From positions 1,240,001 through 1,304,000 of the forward strand of contig NZ_RWIU01000001.1 of the NCBI RefSeq assembly GCF_003944765.1: DNA of 64,000 nt, in the 5' to 3' direction. Within the stretch, counting starts at the first letter, position 1. Every line of letters starts with the position of its first letter. Below the pieces are notes generated by a model, which saw only the letters and a program-made list of their open reading frames with translations, searched no databases and had not been told where the DNA came from. The stretch comes from Hymenobacter perfusus. Its GTDB lineage: Bacteria > Bacteroidota > Bacteroidia > Cytophagales > Hymenobacteraceae. Shown here piece by piece: positions 49,119 to 57,085 of this stretch. The translations under genes and the position numbers were made by a program.

Positions 49119-49733
49119 ATGTTTTCAGCTGCCCGTATTCTGGCTATCCGCAAAAGCAAAGGTCTTTCCCAGGAAGTTCTGGCCGAACAGTCGGGCGTGA
49201 GTCTGCGTACTATTCAGCGGGTGGAGCAGGGCGACACGGTCCCGCGCGGCTACACGCTGCAGGCCCTGGCCGCCGCACTTGAGGTGCCCCTGGAAGCCTT
49301 CCGCCCGGAGCCCGCCGCCGCTCCGGTTGCTGAGCCAGCGGCCCCGTTGCCTACCTCGGCCACCCCTAACACGCACTCCGACCCGCAGTTTCTACAGCTG
49401 CTGAATCTGAGCGCGCTGAGCTTTCTGGTATTGCCGCTGCTGAATCTGGTGGTACCGTGGCTGCTCTGGCGAAAGCACCGCCACGAGGTAGAGCACGCCG
49501 CCGAGGTAGGGCGGCGCGTGCTGGGCTTTCAAATTCTGTGGCAGGTGGGCTGCTTTCTGGCGTACCTGCTGGCCGGGTTGGTACAGGTGGTGGCGCACAC
49601 TTATCAGGTTACCTTGCCGGGGCTGTACGTGGGTATTTTCATCGGTTCTTATCTGCTTAACCTGGGAGTCGTACTCTACTATGGCTGGCAATTGCGCCGG
49701 GGCCGCCTGGCTATCTATCGGTTTCGGCTATAA
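49119..49733 (+). CDS. XRE family regulator with C-terminal membrane domain (DUF4870-like)
   Basis: This 204-residue protein has an N-terminal Cro/CI helix-turn-helix (residues 5-62: ILAIRKSKGLSQEVLAEQSG, VSLRTIQRVEQGDTVPRGYT, LQALAAALEVPLEAF). A Pro/Ala/Thr linker leads to about four membrane helices between residues 90 and 195 (LSFLVLPLLNLVVPWLLW, FQILWQVGCFLAYLLAGLVQ, GIFIGSYLLNLGVVLYYGWQ). It is a membrane-tethered DNA-binding protein. The signal is unknown. Confidence 0.85.
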   Translation: MFSAARILAIRKSKGLSQEVLAEQSGVSLRTIQRVEQGDTVPRGYTLQALAAALEVPLEAFRPEPAAAPVAEPAAPLPTSATPNTHSDPQFLQLLNLSALSFLVLPLLNLVVPWLLWRKHRHEVEHAAEVGRRVLGFQILWQVGCFLAYLLAGLVQVVAHTYQVTLPGLYVGIFIGSYLLNLGVVLYYGWQLRRGRLAIYRFRL

Positions 49734-49868
49734 TACATTATATTCATAAACACCTTACTGTCAATCACTTTTATCAAATGACGGGCAAATGGCGGGGAAA
49801 TGGCGCACGGGGCAGCAGGGTAAACCCCGGATGTTTACGGTGTACTCCACTCCTCTACTTAGTGCGCC

Positions 49869-50843
49869 ATGAAACTCCTTCGCAACCTTCTGCTCGTTGT
49901 GCTTACCCTGCTACTGCTTGGTGGCGTGGGCGGCTACTTTTACATGCGAAAAAAGTTTGAGCCGGCCCCCAACCAGCTGGCCGTTACGGGGCTGCCGGCC
50001 GCCTGCACCTTCGTGTGGCAGGCCGATAGCTCGGCCCGGCCCGTGGTGGCCCAGGCGGCCCTGCTGCTGCCCGTATCGTTGCCCGGCTGCGCCCGCACCT
50101 GTTACCTGCAGTTTGACACCGGCGCACCTACCTCCCTGCTCTACGCCCATCCGCTGGCCGCTTTGCGGGCCCGCTACCCCGGCACCCGCCCATATCTGCT
50201 GCCCCAGGCCGATACGCTCCGCAACTTCCGCTTCGCGCTGGGCCAAAGCCAGGTGCAGGTCCGCCGGCTGCGCGTGCTGGCCTACGGCGCCCACCAACTG
50301 CCCGCCGACAGCACCACCCCGTTCATCATCGGTACCCTCGGGGCCGATGCGCTGGAGGGCCGGGTCCTCGTACTCGACTATCCCGGCCGACAGTTCCGCC
50401 TCGAAACCCAGCTTTCGGATAGCCTGCGCCGCCGTACGGAATTCGTGCCCCTGGCCTTCGAAAGCCGCCGAATTATGCTGAGGGCCGGGGTGGCCGGGGA
50501 AACCAGGCCGCTGCTGTTCGACTCGGGCAGTAGTGCCTTTGCTCTCCTTACCAGCCAGGCTACGTGGCAGCAAATGGCCCGGCCCCAGGCCCCGGCCCAT
50601 ACCGCCGCCGTCAACTCGATGGGCCGCACGCTCACCGCGCATACCGTGGCTACGGCGGCGGCTTTGCAGTTGGGCACAGTAGCGTTGCCCCTGCAAACAG
50701 TTACCTACATCGAAGGTACCAACCTGATGGAAAGTCTATTGATGCGCTTTTCCGGCATGGGCGGCATGCTGGGCAACCGGCCCTTCAACCAGCATACCAT
50801 TGTGGTGGATGTAAGCCATCAGCGGTTCGGACTGGTACGGTAG
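49869..50843 (+). CDS. Membrane-anchored retropepsin-like aspartyl protease
   Basis: This 324-residue protein begins with a membrane anchor (MKLLRNLLLVVLTLLLLGGV). Two aspartyl-protease-like motifs stand in the expected places: YLQFDTGAPTSLLY near residue 80 and LLFDSGSSAFALL near residue 220, each followed by hydrophobic strands (VLVLDYPGRQFRLETQ, HTIVVDVSHQRFGLVR). This matches periplasmic aspartyl proteases of Bacteroidota. The target is unknown. Activity is inferred from the two DTG/DSG motifs only. Confidence 0.75.
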   Translation: MKLLRNLLLVVLTLLLLGGVGGYFYMRKKFEPAPNQLAVTGLPAACTFVWQADSSARPVVAQAALLLPVSLPGCARTCYLQFDTGAPTSLLYAHPLAALRARYPGTRPYLLPQADTLRNFRFALGQSQVQVRRLRVLAYGAHQLPADSTTPFIIGTLGADALEGRVLVLDYPGRQFRLETQLSDSLRRRTEFVPLAFESRRIMLRAGVAGETRPLLFDSGSSAFALLTSQATWQQMARPQAPAHTAAVNSMGRTLTAHTVATAAALQLGTVALPLQTVTYIEGTNLMESLLMRFSGMGGMLGNRPFNQHTIVVDVSHQRFGLVR

Positions 50844-50873
50844 CACTAACGCCGGGGCCGGATTAGTACCCAC

Positions 50874-50916
50874 AAAAAAGGCGCGCCGCAACTTCCGTTG
50901 CGGCGCGCCTTTTTTT
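50874..50916. terminator. Bidirectional terminator between convergent genes
   Basis: GGCGCGCCGCAAC (50880-50892) pairs perfectly with 50897-50909. A6 on the left and T7 on the right make it active in both directions. Confidence 0.88.
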
Positions 50917-50937
50917 CTTGTCACCTGCAAAAGGTGG

Positions 50938-51282
50938 TTACTTATGCTTCGGCTTGGTCAGGTTTTTACCCAGGTCCTCTACCGTTTTCAGGAATTCGTC
51001 CACGTCGGCATCAGCGTAGGTGCCGTAGGCGGAGGAGATGGTGCCTTTCACGCCGTCGGCGGTTTCAATGGCGTAGAGAATCGACATGTCATCGGGGTTG
51101 CTTTCGCCCTCGAAGCGGTAGAAATCCACGATAGTCACTTCGTTGGGGGTATAGCCCTTGCTCCGGTCGTTGTCGATGGTGTGCAAACGGCCATCGGTAA
51201 CGCGGAAGTCGGCCGTGAAGCCATCCTTATTGAGCTGGCGTTCTACATTCACGAGCGAGCGTTCTTCTTCTTTGTCTTGCAT
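50938..51282 (-). CDS. Small conserved Bacteroidota protein
   Basis: This 114-residue soluble protein (MQDKEEERSLVNVERQLNKD) has a core of TADFRVTDGRLHTID, EVTIVDFYRFEGESNPDDMS and ILYAIETADGVKGTISSAYG. Short proteins of this form occur widely in Bacteroidota and are sometimes labelled phosphoribosylpyrophosphate synthetase, which the sequence does not support because there is no PRPP-binding motif. It is probably cytoplasmic. The function is unknown. Confidence 0.75.
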   Translation of the reverse strand: MQDKEEERSLVNVERQLNKDGFTADFRVTDGRLHTIDNDRSKGYTPNEVTIVDFYRFEGESNPDDMSILYAIETADGVKGTISSAYGTYADADVDEFLKTVEDLGKNLTKPKHK

Positions 51283-51346
51283 GACGAGGGGCGTTTAGGA
51301 GGGAATAGGAAGGGATTCGGATCAGCGGCGGGCCTGCCAACGCAAA

Positions 51347-51382
51347 GCCCCCGTGCCGGCTATACGTAGCCGGCACGGGGGC
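51347..51382 (-). terminator. 16-bp perfect hairpin terminator
   Basis: GCCCCCGTGCCGGCTA (51347-51362) pairs perfectly with 51367-51382 around TACG. It is downstream of the small cysteine-rich protein gene on the minus strand. Confidence 0.8.
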
Positions 51383-51414
51383 AGGTTATATCCAGGGGTA
51401 AGAATATTGCCCCG

Positions 51415-51615
51415 CTACGACGCTTTTGTTTCCCGGGCGGCGGCCAGCTCAATGGTTCGCTGCAGCCGGTCCACATCAATGACCGAGCACGCGCTGCCGC
51501 AGCCTTTGGCGCAGCCGGCCGCACTCTTATCAAAAAAGGCCCGCCAGAAAATCCGCCCCACGTAGAACGCGGCCCCGGCAAAGAGCAGGACAATGATGAG
51601 ATACTGTATCCACAT
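51415..51615 (-). CDS. FeoB-associated cysteine-rich membrane protein
   Basis: The 66-residue product from ATG 51615 (MWIQYLIIVLLFAGAAFYVG) has one N-terminal membrane helix and the motif CAKGCGSACSV (C-x3-C-x3-C), then a basic/acidic tail. This is the pattern of the small FeoB-associated cysteine-rich membrane proteins. No feoA or feoB gene lies in this window, so the link to iron uptake rests on family resemblance. An ATG three codons upstream is also possible. Confidence 0.75.
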   Translation of the reverse strand: MWIQYLIIVLLFAGAAFYVGRIFWRAFFDKSAAGCAKGCGSACSVIDVDRLQRTIELAAARETKAS

Positions 51616-51690
51616 GATGGTCACAAAACTACGACGAACGGGTTTTGGTTTGCGCCGGGCTGGTTTTTACGGGTTTTTGGACATCACAGA

Positions 51691-51829
51691 ACGTCATGCT
51701 GAGCGCAGCGGAGCGCAGCGGAGCGCAGCGGAGCGCAGCCGAAGCATCTCTACCGCTTTGTTGCCAGACTATTCAAACGAAGCGGTAGAGATGCTTCGAC
51801 TTCACCTCCGGCTGCGCTCAGCATGACGG
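51691..51829. repeat. Palindromic repeat, GTCATGCT flavour, with expanded 10-bp tandem repeat
   Basis: The outer arms CGTCATGCTGAGC...GAAGCATCTCTACCGCTT and AAGCGGTAGAGATGCTTCG...GCTCAGCATGACG match the repeat at 31498-31601. Inside the left arm GAGCGCAGCG occurs three times, plus GAGCGCAGCC (51701-51740). The right arm instead has a CTTCACCTCCGGCTGCG segment. Confidence 0.9.
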
Positions 51830-51863
51830 TCTACTCTTGTTCAGCATGACGTCCGGGAAAGCC

Positions 51864-52658
51864 TTACTTCCAGACTTCGCGGATGGTATCCTGCATTTCC
51901 TGGTGCACCAGGCCGTTGCTGGCTACCACTTCGCGGCCGAACAGCGGGTCGCCGTCCTGCAGAAACTCCGTGACGCGCCCCCCGGCTTCGCGCACCAGCA
52001 GGATACCGGCGGCTACGTCGTAGGAGTTGAGGTTAAACTCGAAGAAGCCCTCGAAGCGGCCGGCAGCCACGTAAGCCAGGTCGGCGGCGGCGGAACCCAC
52101 GCGGCGCACCCCGTGCGAGCGGCGCATGAACGAGCCCAACACCTGCAGGTAATCATCCATCAACCCGAAATCGGTGTAGGGGAAGCCGGTGGCAATGAGG
52201 GAGCTGTTGAGGTCAGGCACGTCGGATACGTGGATGGGCACCTCGTTGCAGAACGCCCCGGCCCCTTTGGCGGCCCGGAAGCACTCGTCGCGCACTACCT
52301 CGTACACCACGCCGGCCACCAGCTCCTGCCCCCGAATGAGGCCCACGCTCACGCAGTACACCGGCAGGCCGTGCACGAAGTTGGTGGTGCCATCGAGCGG
52401 GTCGATAATCCAGTTGAACTCCTCGGCGCGGTCGGCGCCCTCGGTACCTTCCTCCGTGATGAAGCCGGCCTCAGGCAGCACCTCGCGCAGGCCGGCCACC
52501 AGCAGCTTCTCGGTTTCCTTATCCACGTACGACACCAAGTCGTGGACGCCCTTCATTTCGATGTGGCTGCGGTTGAACGTGGCCGCCTCCTGGCGGATGA
52601 ACTGGCCCGCGTGGCGCGTTACGGCCGCGAGCTGAAAGCTGAGTTGATTGTAATCCAT
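51864..52658 (-). CDS. Inositol monophosphatase family protein
   Basis: The product has 264 residues from ATG 52658 (MDYNQLSFQLAAVTRHAGQF). The metal-site motifs FITEEGTEG, WIIDPLDGTTNFVHGLPVYC and SYDVAAGILLVREAGGRVTE are complete. It would dephosphorylate inositol monophosphate or a related sugar phosphate in a magnesium-dependent way. SuhB- and CysQ-type relatives share the fold, but the sequence is closest to the inositol monophosphatase pattern. It lies between two short unlinked genes. Confidence 0.92.
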   Translation of the reverse strand: MDYNQLSFQLAAVTRHAGQFIRQEAATFNRSHIEMKGVHDLVSYVDKETEKLLVAGLREVLPEAGFITEEGTEGADRAEEFNWIIDPLDGTTNFVHGLPVYCVSVGLIRGQELVAGVVYEVVRDECFRAAKGAGAFCNEVPIHVSDVPDLNSSLIATGFPYTDFGLMDDYLQVLGSFMRRSHGVRRVGSAAADLAYVAAGRFEGFFEFNLNSYDVAAGILLVREAGGRVTEFLQDGDPLFGREVVASNGLVHQEMQDTIREVWK

Positions 52659-52703
52659 GAGTTGAAAACAGCCGGCCTTCACGAACCGGCGCTAATGTTG
52701 CTC

Positions 52704-53048
52704 TTATGAAATTGGATGAAAGGGTTGCCACTGCCCATCGGTCAATTTTTCCAAATGTCCCCACCAGGGTTGCCCATCCGCCCGACCTATTACGCGAACC
52801 GGCGCAATCCAGTCGTGCTGGCAGTCCGGCAGCGGATCGGCAATACATTGCCAGTCAGCAGACGCAACGCCGTAGTTTTCCAGCGCGGCTTCCTCGGCGT
52901 CAGCCATTGTCTCAAACCAGGAATCCCACAGGCCACCCGCGTCTGTTAGCGTGTTGTACCCGAACAGATAAACGCCGTGTTCATCTTCATACAGCATGAG
53001 ACGTTTCAGATCAGGGTGCGGGACCGGAAGAATGGCCGATTTGCGCAT
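52704..53048 (-). CDS. Small hypothetical protein
   Basis: The product has 114 residues from ATG 53048 (MRKSAILPVPHPDLKRLMLY). It is rich in Trp and aromatic residues (GLWDSWFETMADAEEAALEN, WQCIADPLPDCQHDWIAPVR, GQPWWGHLEKLTDGQWQPF). No signal peptide or membrane helix is seen. I do not recognise the family. The start lies one base after the lnt stop codon, so it probably forms an operon with lnt and rsmI. Confidence 0.65.
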   Translation of the reverse strand: MRKSAILPVPHPDLKRLMLYEDEHGVYLFGYNTLTDAGGLWDSWFETMADAEEAALENYGVASADWQCIADPLPDCQHDWIAPVRVIGRADGQPWWGHLEKLTDGQWQPFHPIS

Positions 53049-53050
53049 AT

Positions 53051-54748
53051 TTAGGTCGTTACGGCCGAGCGCCGGTTCAACGCCAAACGGACCAGCGTGA
53101 GCACCAGCAACAGTACTGCTAGTATCTGGCAGGCAGGCCCGATCAGCTCGCCGTGCTGCACGTAAAACGTCAGCTCCGTGTTCAGATGCACGGTGGCCAG
53201 GCTTACGGCGGGCACCCACCAGCCGGTTTGCTGTGTGATTTCACCCTTTTGGTTGATGAAGCCCGAAATGCCGGTGTTGGCTGAACGGGCTACGTCGCGG
53301 CGGGTTTCAATGGCGCGCAGGGTGGCGTACTGCAAATGCTGCAAATGCCCCGGCGAATCGGACCACCAGCCGTCGTTGGTGATGATGCCGATGAGCGTGG
53401 CCCCGCGCTGCACGTACTGGTTCACGAAGTCGCCGTACACCGACTCATAGCAGATAACGGGGGCCACCTGCAACCCGGGCGTGGCCGTTTGGTACACCGT
53501 GCGCTCCGCCTGGGAGCCCAGGCCGCCGGCCTCGCCGCCCAAATCAATTACGAACATAGAGAGCCACGGCGGCACGCCCTCCACGCCCGGCACCAGCCGA
53601 CTTTTGTGGTAGAACTGCGGCCGCCCGGGCGTGCCGGGCAAGTGTATGGCCGCGTTGAACACGTCGTAGTAGCCCAGGTCCTGGCGGAAGCGGGCGGTGG
53701 GGCTGGCGTTGGCTTTATCGGAGCCGTACTGCTGCACGGTGGTGAGGCCGGTTATCAGCTCAACACCCGGGTACCGGGCCAGCCACTGGCGCAGCCGCTG
53801 CACCTTGGGGTAGCCCTCGAAGCCGGCCTCGAAGTAGGTTTCATCGAGCGAGGTTTCGGGCCAGAGCACGAGCTTGGTCTGGGGCGTGAGGTGCTGCTCG
53901 GTGAGGGTGAGTAAGCGCGTGAGCTGCTCGTCGTGCGGAATGAAGCGGGAGCCACCCTCGAACTTCTCCTCGAACGGGTCGACGTTGGGCTGCACCGCCA
54001 ACACCTCTACCGCCGGCCCCTTCTCCTGATATCGGTTCCAGATGAAGTACGACAGGCCAATGGGCAAGCCGACGGCAAGCAGCAGAGGAATTAAAAATGA
54101 AGAATTAAAAACTAAAAGTGGTTGCCGCGTGATGCCCGGCTGACCTGAATTTTCAATTTTTAATTCATCGTTTTTAATTGAAAAAAACGCTAGCAGATTC
54201 ACCACCCACATCCAGACGGAGCCACCCAGGAAGCCGGTGTACTCGTACCACTGCACCCACTGGTTGGCCTGCGCGAAACCGTTGCCCAGCGTGAGCCAGG
54301 GCCAGGTGAGGAACCAGTGCAGGTGCAGCTGCTCGAAAGCAATCCAGTAGACGGGCAGCGACCAATACCCCAGCTTCGGGCCGAAGTGCCGCTTGGTAAG
54401 GCGGAAGGCCGTGAGCGGGAGGCTCATAAGCAAAGCGTTGGCAATAACGGCCGTGATGCCGCCGGCCAGGGTGCTATAGCTCACCCAGTAGGTGGTAAAC
54501 GCGTTCCAGAGCAGCAGCAGCAGGTAGGAGTAGGCCCACACCTTGCCGTTGCCGGCCCCATGCCGGGTAAGGTGGTGCTCCAGGTAGAGGTAGGGCACCC
54601 AGGCCACCAGCAGCACCGCCGCCAGCGCGGCCGGATGCACCGGCCAGCCCAGCCAGAGCAGCACCCCACCCAGCACCGCCAGTAGCAAAGGCAGCCAGCC
54701 GGCCCGCCCGGTAGCAGTGGCCGGAGCGGATACGGGGTTATTCGTCAT
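53051..54748 (-). CDS. lnt: Apolipoprotein N-acyltransferase
   Basis: The product is about 565 residues from ATG 54748, overlapping rsmI by 11 bases. The N-terminal membrane part has several helices (LPLLLAVLGGVLLWLGWPV and others, QLHLHWFLTWPWLTLGNGF). The C-terminal nitrilase-like domain holds the catalytic glutamate in LVLWPETSLDETYF and the nucleophilic cysteine in VAPVICYESVYGDF. It adds the third acyl chain to lipoproteins. Oddly, an AT-rich palindromic element (54087-54183) is read in frame and inserts about 33 residues around 189-221. Confidence 0.93.
   Translation of the reverse strand: MTNNPVSAPATATGRAGWLPLLLAVLGGVLLWLGWPVHPAALAAVLLVAWVPYLYLEHHLTRHGAGNGKVWAYSYLLLLLWNAFTTYWVSYSTLAGGITAVIANALLMSLPLTAFRLTKRHFGPKLGYWSLPVYWIAFEQLHLHWFLTWPWLTLGNGFAQANQWVQWYEYTGFLGGSVWMWVVNLLAFFSIKNDELKIENSGQPGITRQPLLVFNSSFLIPLLLAVGLPIGLSYFIWNRYQEKGPAVEVLAVQPNVDPFEEKFEGGSRFIPHDEQLTRLLTLTEQHLTPQTKLVLWPETSLDETYFEAGFEGYPKVQRLRQWLARYPGVELITGLTTVQQYGSDKANASPTARFRQDLGYYDVFNAAIHLPGTPGRPQFYHKSRLVPGVEGVPPWLSMFVIDLGGEAGGLGSQAERTVYQTATPGLQVAPVICYESVYGDFVNQYVQRGATLIGIITNDGWWSDSPGHLQHLQYATLRAIETRRDVARSANTGISGFINQKGEITQQTGWWVPAVSLATVHLNTELTFYVQHGELIGPACQILAVLLLVLTLVRLALNRRSAVTT
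54087..54183. repeat. Word-type palindrome (AATTAAAAA) inside lnt
   Basis: AATTAAAAATGAAGAATTAA on the left matches the reverse complement of the right side (AATTAAAAACGATGAATTAA) at most positions. About 26 of 31 bases pair between 54088-54118 and 54150-54180. The composition is far more AT-rich than the rest of lnt. Confidence 0.85.
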
Positions 54749-55478
54749 CGTCGGAGTCGGCATACCGGTTTTGCTTGATGCGTTCTTCTTTTTCGCGGCC
54801 CTGCACCACCAGCACAATCTCGCCCTTGATGGCGGCGCGGGCGGCAAAGTTGGCAGCCAGCTCGGCCAGCGGGGCCGTTACGGTTTCTTCGAACAGCTTG
54901 GTCAGCTCCCGGCTCACCGAGGCGGGCCGCTCGGGGCCCAGCACGGCAGCTAGCTGCTCCAGGGTTTTCACAATGCGGTGCGGCGACTCGTAGAAAATCA
55001 TGGTACGGTGCTCGTGTACGAGCTCCTGCAGGCGCGTCTGGCGGCCCTTCTTCACCGGCAGAAACCCTTCGAACGTGAACCGCTCAGCCCCAAAGCCCGA
55101 CTTGAGCAGCGCCGGCACAAAGGCCGTGGCCCCGGGCAAACACTCTACCCGCAGGCCCCGGGCCAGGCACTCGCGCACCAGCAGAAAACCGGGGTCGGAG
55201 ATGCCGGGCGTGCCCGCGTCGGAGACTAGAGCCATAGTTTCGCCGGCGGCCAGCCGCTCCAGCAGCCGCTGCACCTGCTGATGCTCGTTGTGGAGGTGGT
55301 AGCTAAGCATGGATTTCTTCAGGCCCAGGTGTTGCAGCAGCCGGCCGCTGGTGCGGGTGTCCTCGGCCAGCACAATATCAACCTCGCCCAGCACCCGAAT
55401 GGCGCGCAGAGTAATGTCCTCCAGGTTGCCGATGGGCGTAGGCACGAGGTACAACAGAGTTTTGGGGGCATCAGCCAT
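54738..55478 (-). CDS. rsmI: 16S rRNA (cytidine1402-2'-O)-methyltransferase
   Basis: The product has 246 residues from ATG 55478 (MADAPKTLLYLVPTPIGNLE). RsmI/tetrapyrrole-methylase motifs are PTPIGNLEDITLRAI, VLAEDTRTSGRLLQHLG, LSYHLHNEHQQ, LVSDAGTPGISDPGFLLVRE and TRLQELVHEHRTMIFYESPH. It methylates C1402 of 16S rRNA together with RsmH. A GTG two codons upstream is possible. It is the first gene of the rsmI-lnt-hypothetical unit. Confidence 0.95.
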   Translation of the reverse strand: MADAPKTLLYLVPTPIGNLEDITLRAIRVLGEVDIVLAEDTRTSGRLLQHLGLKKSMLSYHLHNEHQQVQRLLERLAAGETMALVSDAGTPGISDPGFLLVRECLARGLRVECLPGATAFVPALLKSGFGAERFTFEGFLPVKKGRQTRLQELVHEHRTMIFYESPHRIVKTLEQLAAVLGPERPASVSRELTKLFEETVTAPLAELAANFAARAAIKGEIVLVVQGREKEERIKQNRYADSDDDE

Positions 55479-55483
55479 AGCCA

Positions 55484-55491
55484 CAAAGGTA
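55484..55491 (-). promoter_or_regulatory. Candidate -7 box (TACCTTTG) abutting rsmI
   Basis: On the minus strand this is TACCTTTG, an exact match ending five bases before the ATG. If used, the mRNA would begin at or next to the start codon. Confidence 0.4.
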
Positions 55492-55494
55492 GCT

Positions 55495-55585
55495 GAGTTG
55501 CCAGTTGTTGGGTTATTCGTTGGCGGTTGTCGGGTCTAAGTTCCCGCAACCGACAACGAACACCTGTCAACCAACAACTCAACTC
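55495..55585. repeat. Word-type palindrome (GTTGTTGG/GTTGTCGG)
   Basis: GAGTTGCCAGTTGTTGGGTT and GTTGGCGGTTGTCGGG on the left face an imperfect complement (CCCGCAACCGACAACGAAC, CCAACAACTCAACTC) on the right. The right end runs into the last codons of the pterin dehydratase gene. Confidence 0.75.
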
Positions 55586-55827
55586 CCGCCGTACTCGGCG
55601 GCCAGCTTATCGATGGCGGCGGCCAGCGTGTGGTCCTTGTCGGTGACGGTGTTGCCGGCGTCGTGGGTGCGCAGGCGAAAGCTCACCACGTTGTACTCGT
55701 TGCTCCACCACGGGTGGTGCTCCTGGTACTCAGCTTCTTCGGCCACGTCGCTCATAAAGCTAAAGGCCATTTTGAAATCCTGGAAGCGGAAGGTGCGGGT
55801 GAGGGCGTTATCGGTTTCGGTCCACAT
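55579..55827 (-). CDS. Pterin-4a-carbinolamine dehydratase
   Basis: The product has 82 residues from ATG 55827 (MWTETDNALTRTFRFQDFKM). The active-site motif HHPWWSNEYNVVSFRLRTHD is nearly the consensus HHP-x-[WY]-x4-Y-x-V-x-[VIL]-x-L-x-TH. The following DKDHTLAAAIDKLA helix is also typical. It recycles the pterin cofactor after aromatic amino acid hydroxylation. No hydroxylase lies in the window. The length fits the family, whereas the longer frame upstream overlaps the NADAR gene. Confidence 0.92.
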   Translation of the reverse strand: MWTETDNALTRTFRFQDFKMAFSFMSDVAEEAEYQEHHPWWSNEYNVVSFRLRTHDAGNTVTDKDHTLAAAIDKLAAEYGGS

Positions 55828-55859
55828 GAGCGGCAAGGGGTTGACAGGTGTAGCAGAAA

Positions 55860-56417
55860 TTAAAGCGTATCCCGAACTTCCATCAGCGCGAAGCCCAACA
55901 GGTTGAGGCCGCGCCAGGTGGCAGGGTCGGCGGCCTGCGGATGGTCCTGGGCCAGCCCGATTCCCCAGATGGTATCCACCGGGCTGGCTTCCACCAGTAC
56001 CCGGCTGCCGGTGGCGCGCAGATAGTCGCGCAGGGCCGGATGCTGGCCAAACTTGGCCGCGTTGCCCCGCACCACTACCGCGAACCGCTCGGCATTCCAC
56101 ACGGCCTCGTCGAAGTGCTGGATCTGGCGGCCCAGGCGCTTGGCCACGTCGGGGTGCGGGGCCTGCAAGATGGCCTGGCGGGTGGCCTCATCGTAGAACA
56201 GGCGGGCTTTTTCGGCCATCATGTAGTGCTCAGCGGTGGCGTAGGTGTCGCCATCCAGTTCAAAAGCTGCCGGATACCATTGGCTGAACACCTCTTTGCC
56301 CAGCTCGCCCCGGCTGGTGTGGCCCCAGAAATACAGGTACTTCGGGGCAGCCCCGGCAGCCAGGTGGTGCAGCAGCGTTTCGACGGAACGAATGGCAAGA
56401 AGCTCGGCAGTAGTCAT
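55860..56417 (-). CDS. NADAR family protein (YbiA-like)
   Basis: This 185-residue protein matches NADAR. Blocks are KYLYFWGHTSRGELGKEVFS, the QWYPAAFELDGDTYATAEHY motif, MMAEKARLFYDEA, AKRLGRQIQHFDEAVWNAER and DTIWGIGLAQDHPQAADPAT. The family hydrolyses N-glycosidic bonds of riboflavin-pathway intermediates or ADP-ribosylated bases. A specific role here is not clear. Confidence 0.9.
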   Translation of the reverse strand: MTTAELLAIRSVETLLHHLAAGAAPKYLYFWGHTSRGELGKEVFSQWYPAAFELDGDTYATAEHYMMAEKARLFYDEATRQAILQAPHPDVAKRLGRQIQHFDEAVWNAERFAVVVRGNAAKFGQHPALRDYLRATGSRVLVEASPVDTIWGIGLAQDHPQAADPATWRGLNLLGFALMEVRDTL

Positions 56418-56538
56418 AGCACGTAGCAGGAAATGCGGGAATATTGTAGGCCCGGAAGCCGGTCAAAGCTAAACCCAAATCCGGGAACGGCAGTACACCT
56501 TAGCTATACCGACTCCCCACCTTAACGACTGATTTCTC

Positions 56539-57039
56539 ATGGCTATTGACCCCAACGACCGTCCCGTGCGCGTCATCAACGACGATACAACTGAACAGGA
56601 AATGGCGGCCGGCCACATCACGCCCGGCGGCGACCCACCTAAGAATGAGGCGGCCCGGGGTGGCTTCGGCAACCGGGAAGGCAAGGAAGGTTACGGCACC
56701 GACAGCGGCGCGGGCATTTCGGCCGTGTCAGTGAACGAGGACGCCGACAAAACCCAGCACCCCGCCGACAACATGCGTACCAGCGACGAAGGCCGCCCCG
56801 ACCGCCCGAACCAGGACCTGCCCGCCGACGACGACACCACCTCAACTACCCGCCGTCCGGTAGATGAACTGGACCTGGACGACGAGCGCACCGGCCGCGA
56901 CGAAATGGAGGACCCCGATTCCCGCGTGGGCATGGGCCAGATGGAAAAGCCTACCGGCACCAACGCCGACCTCGCCCGCCAGGGCACCAACGCCGACCTC
57001 ACCGACCCCGACGCCACCGATACGGCCATTGTGCAGTAG
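56539..57039 (+). CDS. Acidic disordered hypothetical protein
   Basis: This 166-residue product (MAIDPNDRPVRVINDDTTEQ) is dominated by Asp, Glu, Thr, Asn, Gly and Pro, with no hydrophobic segment. It includes GGFGNREGKEGYGTDSGAG and two near-repeats at the end (TNADLARQG, TNADLTDPD). It resembles hydrophilic stress-related proteins, but I do not recognise a family. Third-position GC preference and the following terminator support a real gene. Confidence 0.65.
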   Translation: MAIDPNDRPVRVINDDTTEQEMAAGHITPGGDPPKNEAARGGFGNREGKEGYGTDSGAGISAVSVNEDADKTQHPADNMRTSDEGRPDRPNQDLPADDDTTSTTRRPVDELDLDDERTGRDEMEDPDSRVGMGQMEKPTGTNADLARQGTNADLTDPDATDTAIVQ

Positions 57040-57085
57040 CACAAACTGCGTAGTTCGCGCTACGAACTAGTAGAAAACCGCTCCG

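Noticed and set aside
50938..51282. Phosphoribosylpyrophosphate synthetase label for the small protein.
   Set aside because: The protein is 114 residues long and shows none of the PRPP synthetase motifs.
54738..54748. Frameshift or fusion between lnt and rsmI because their frames overlap.
   Set aside because: An 11-base overlap with complete motifs on both sides is ordinary translational coupling.
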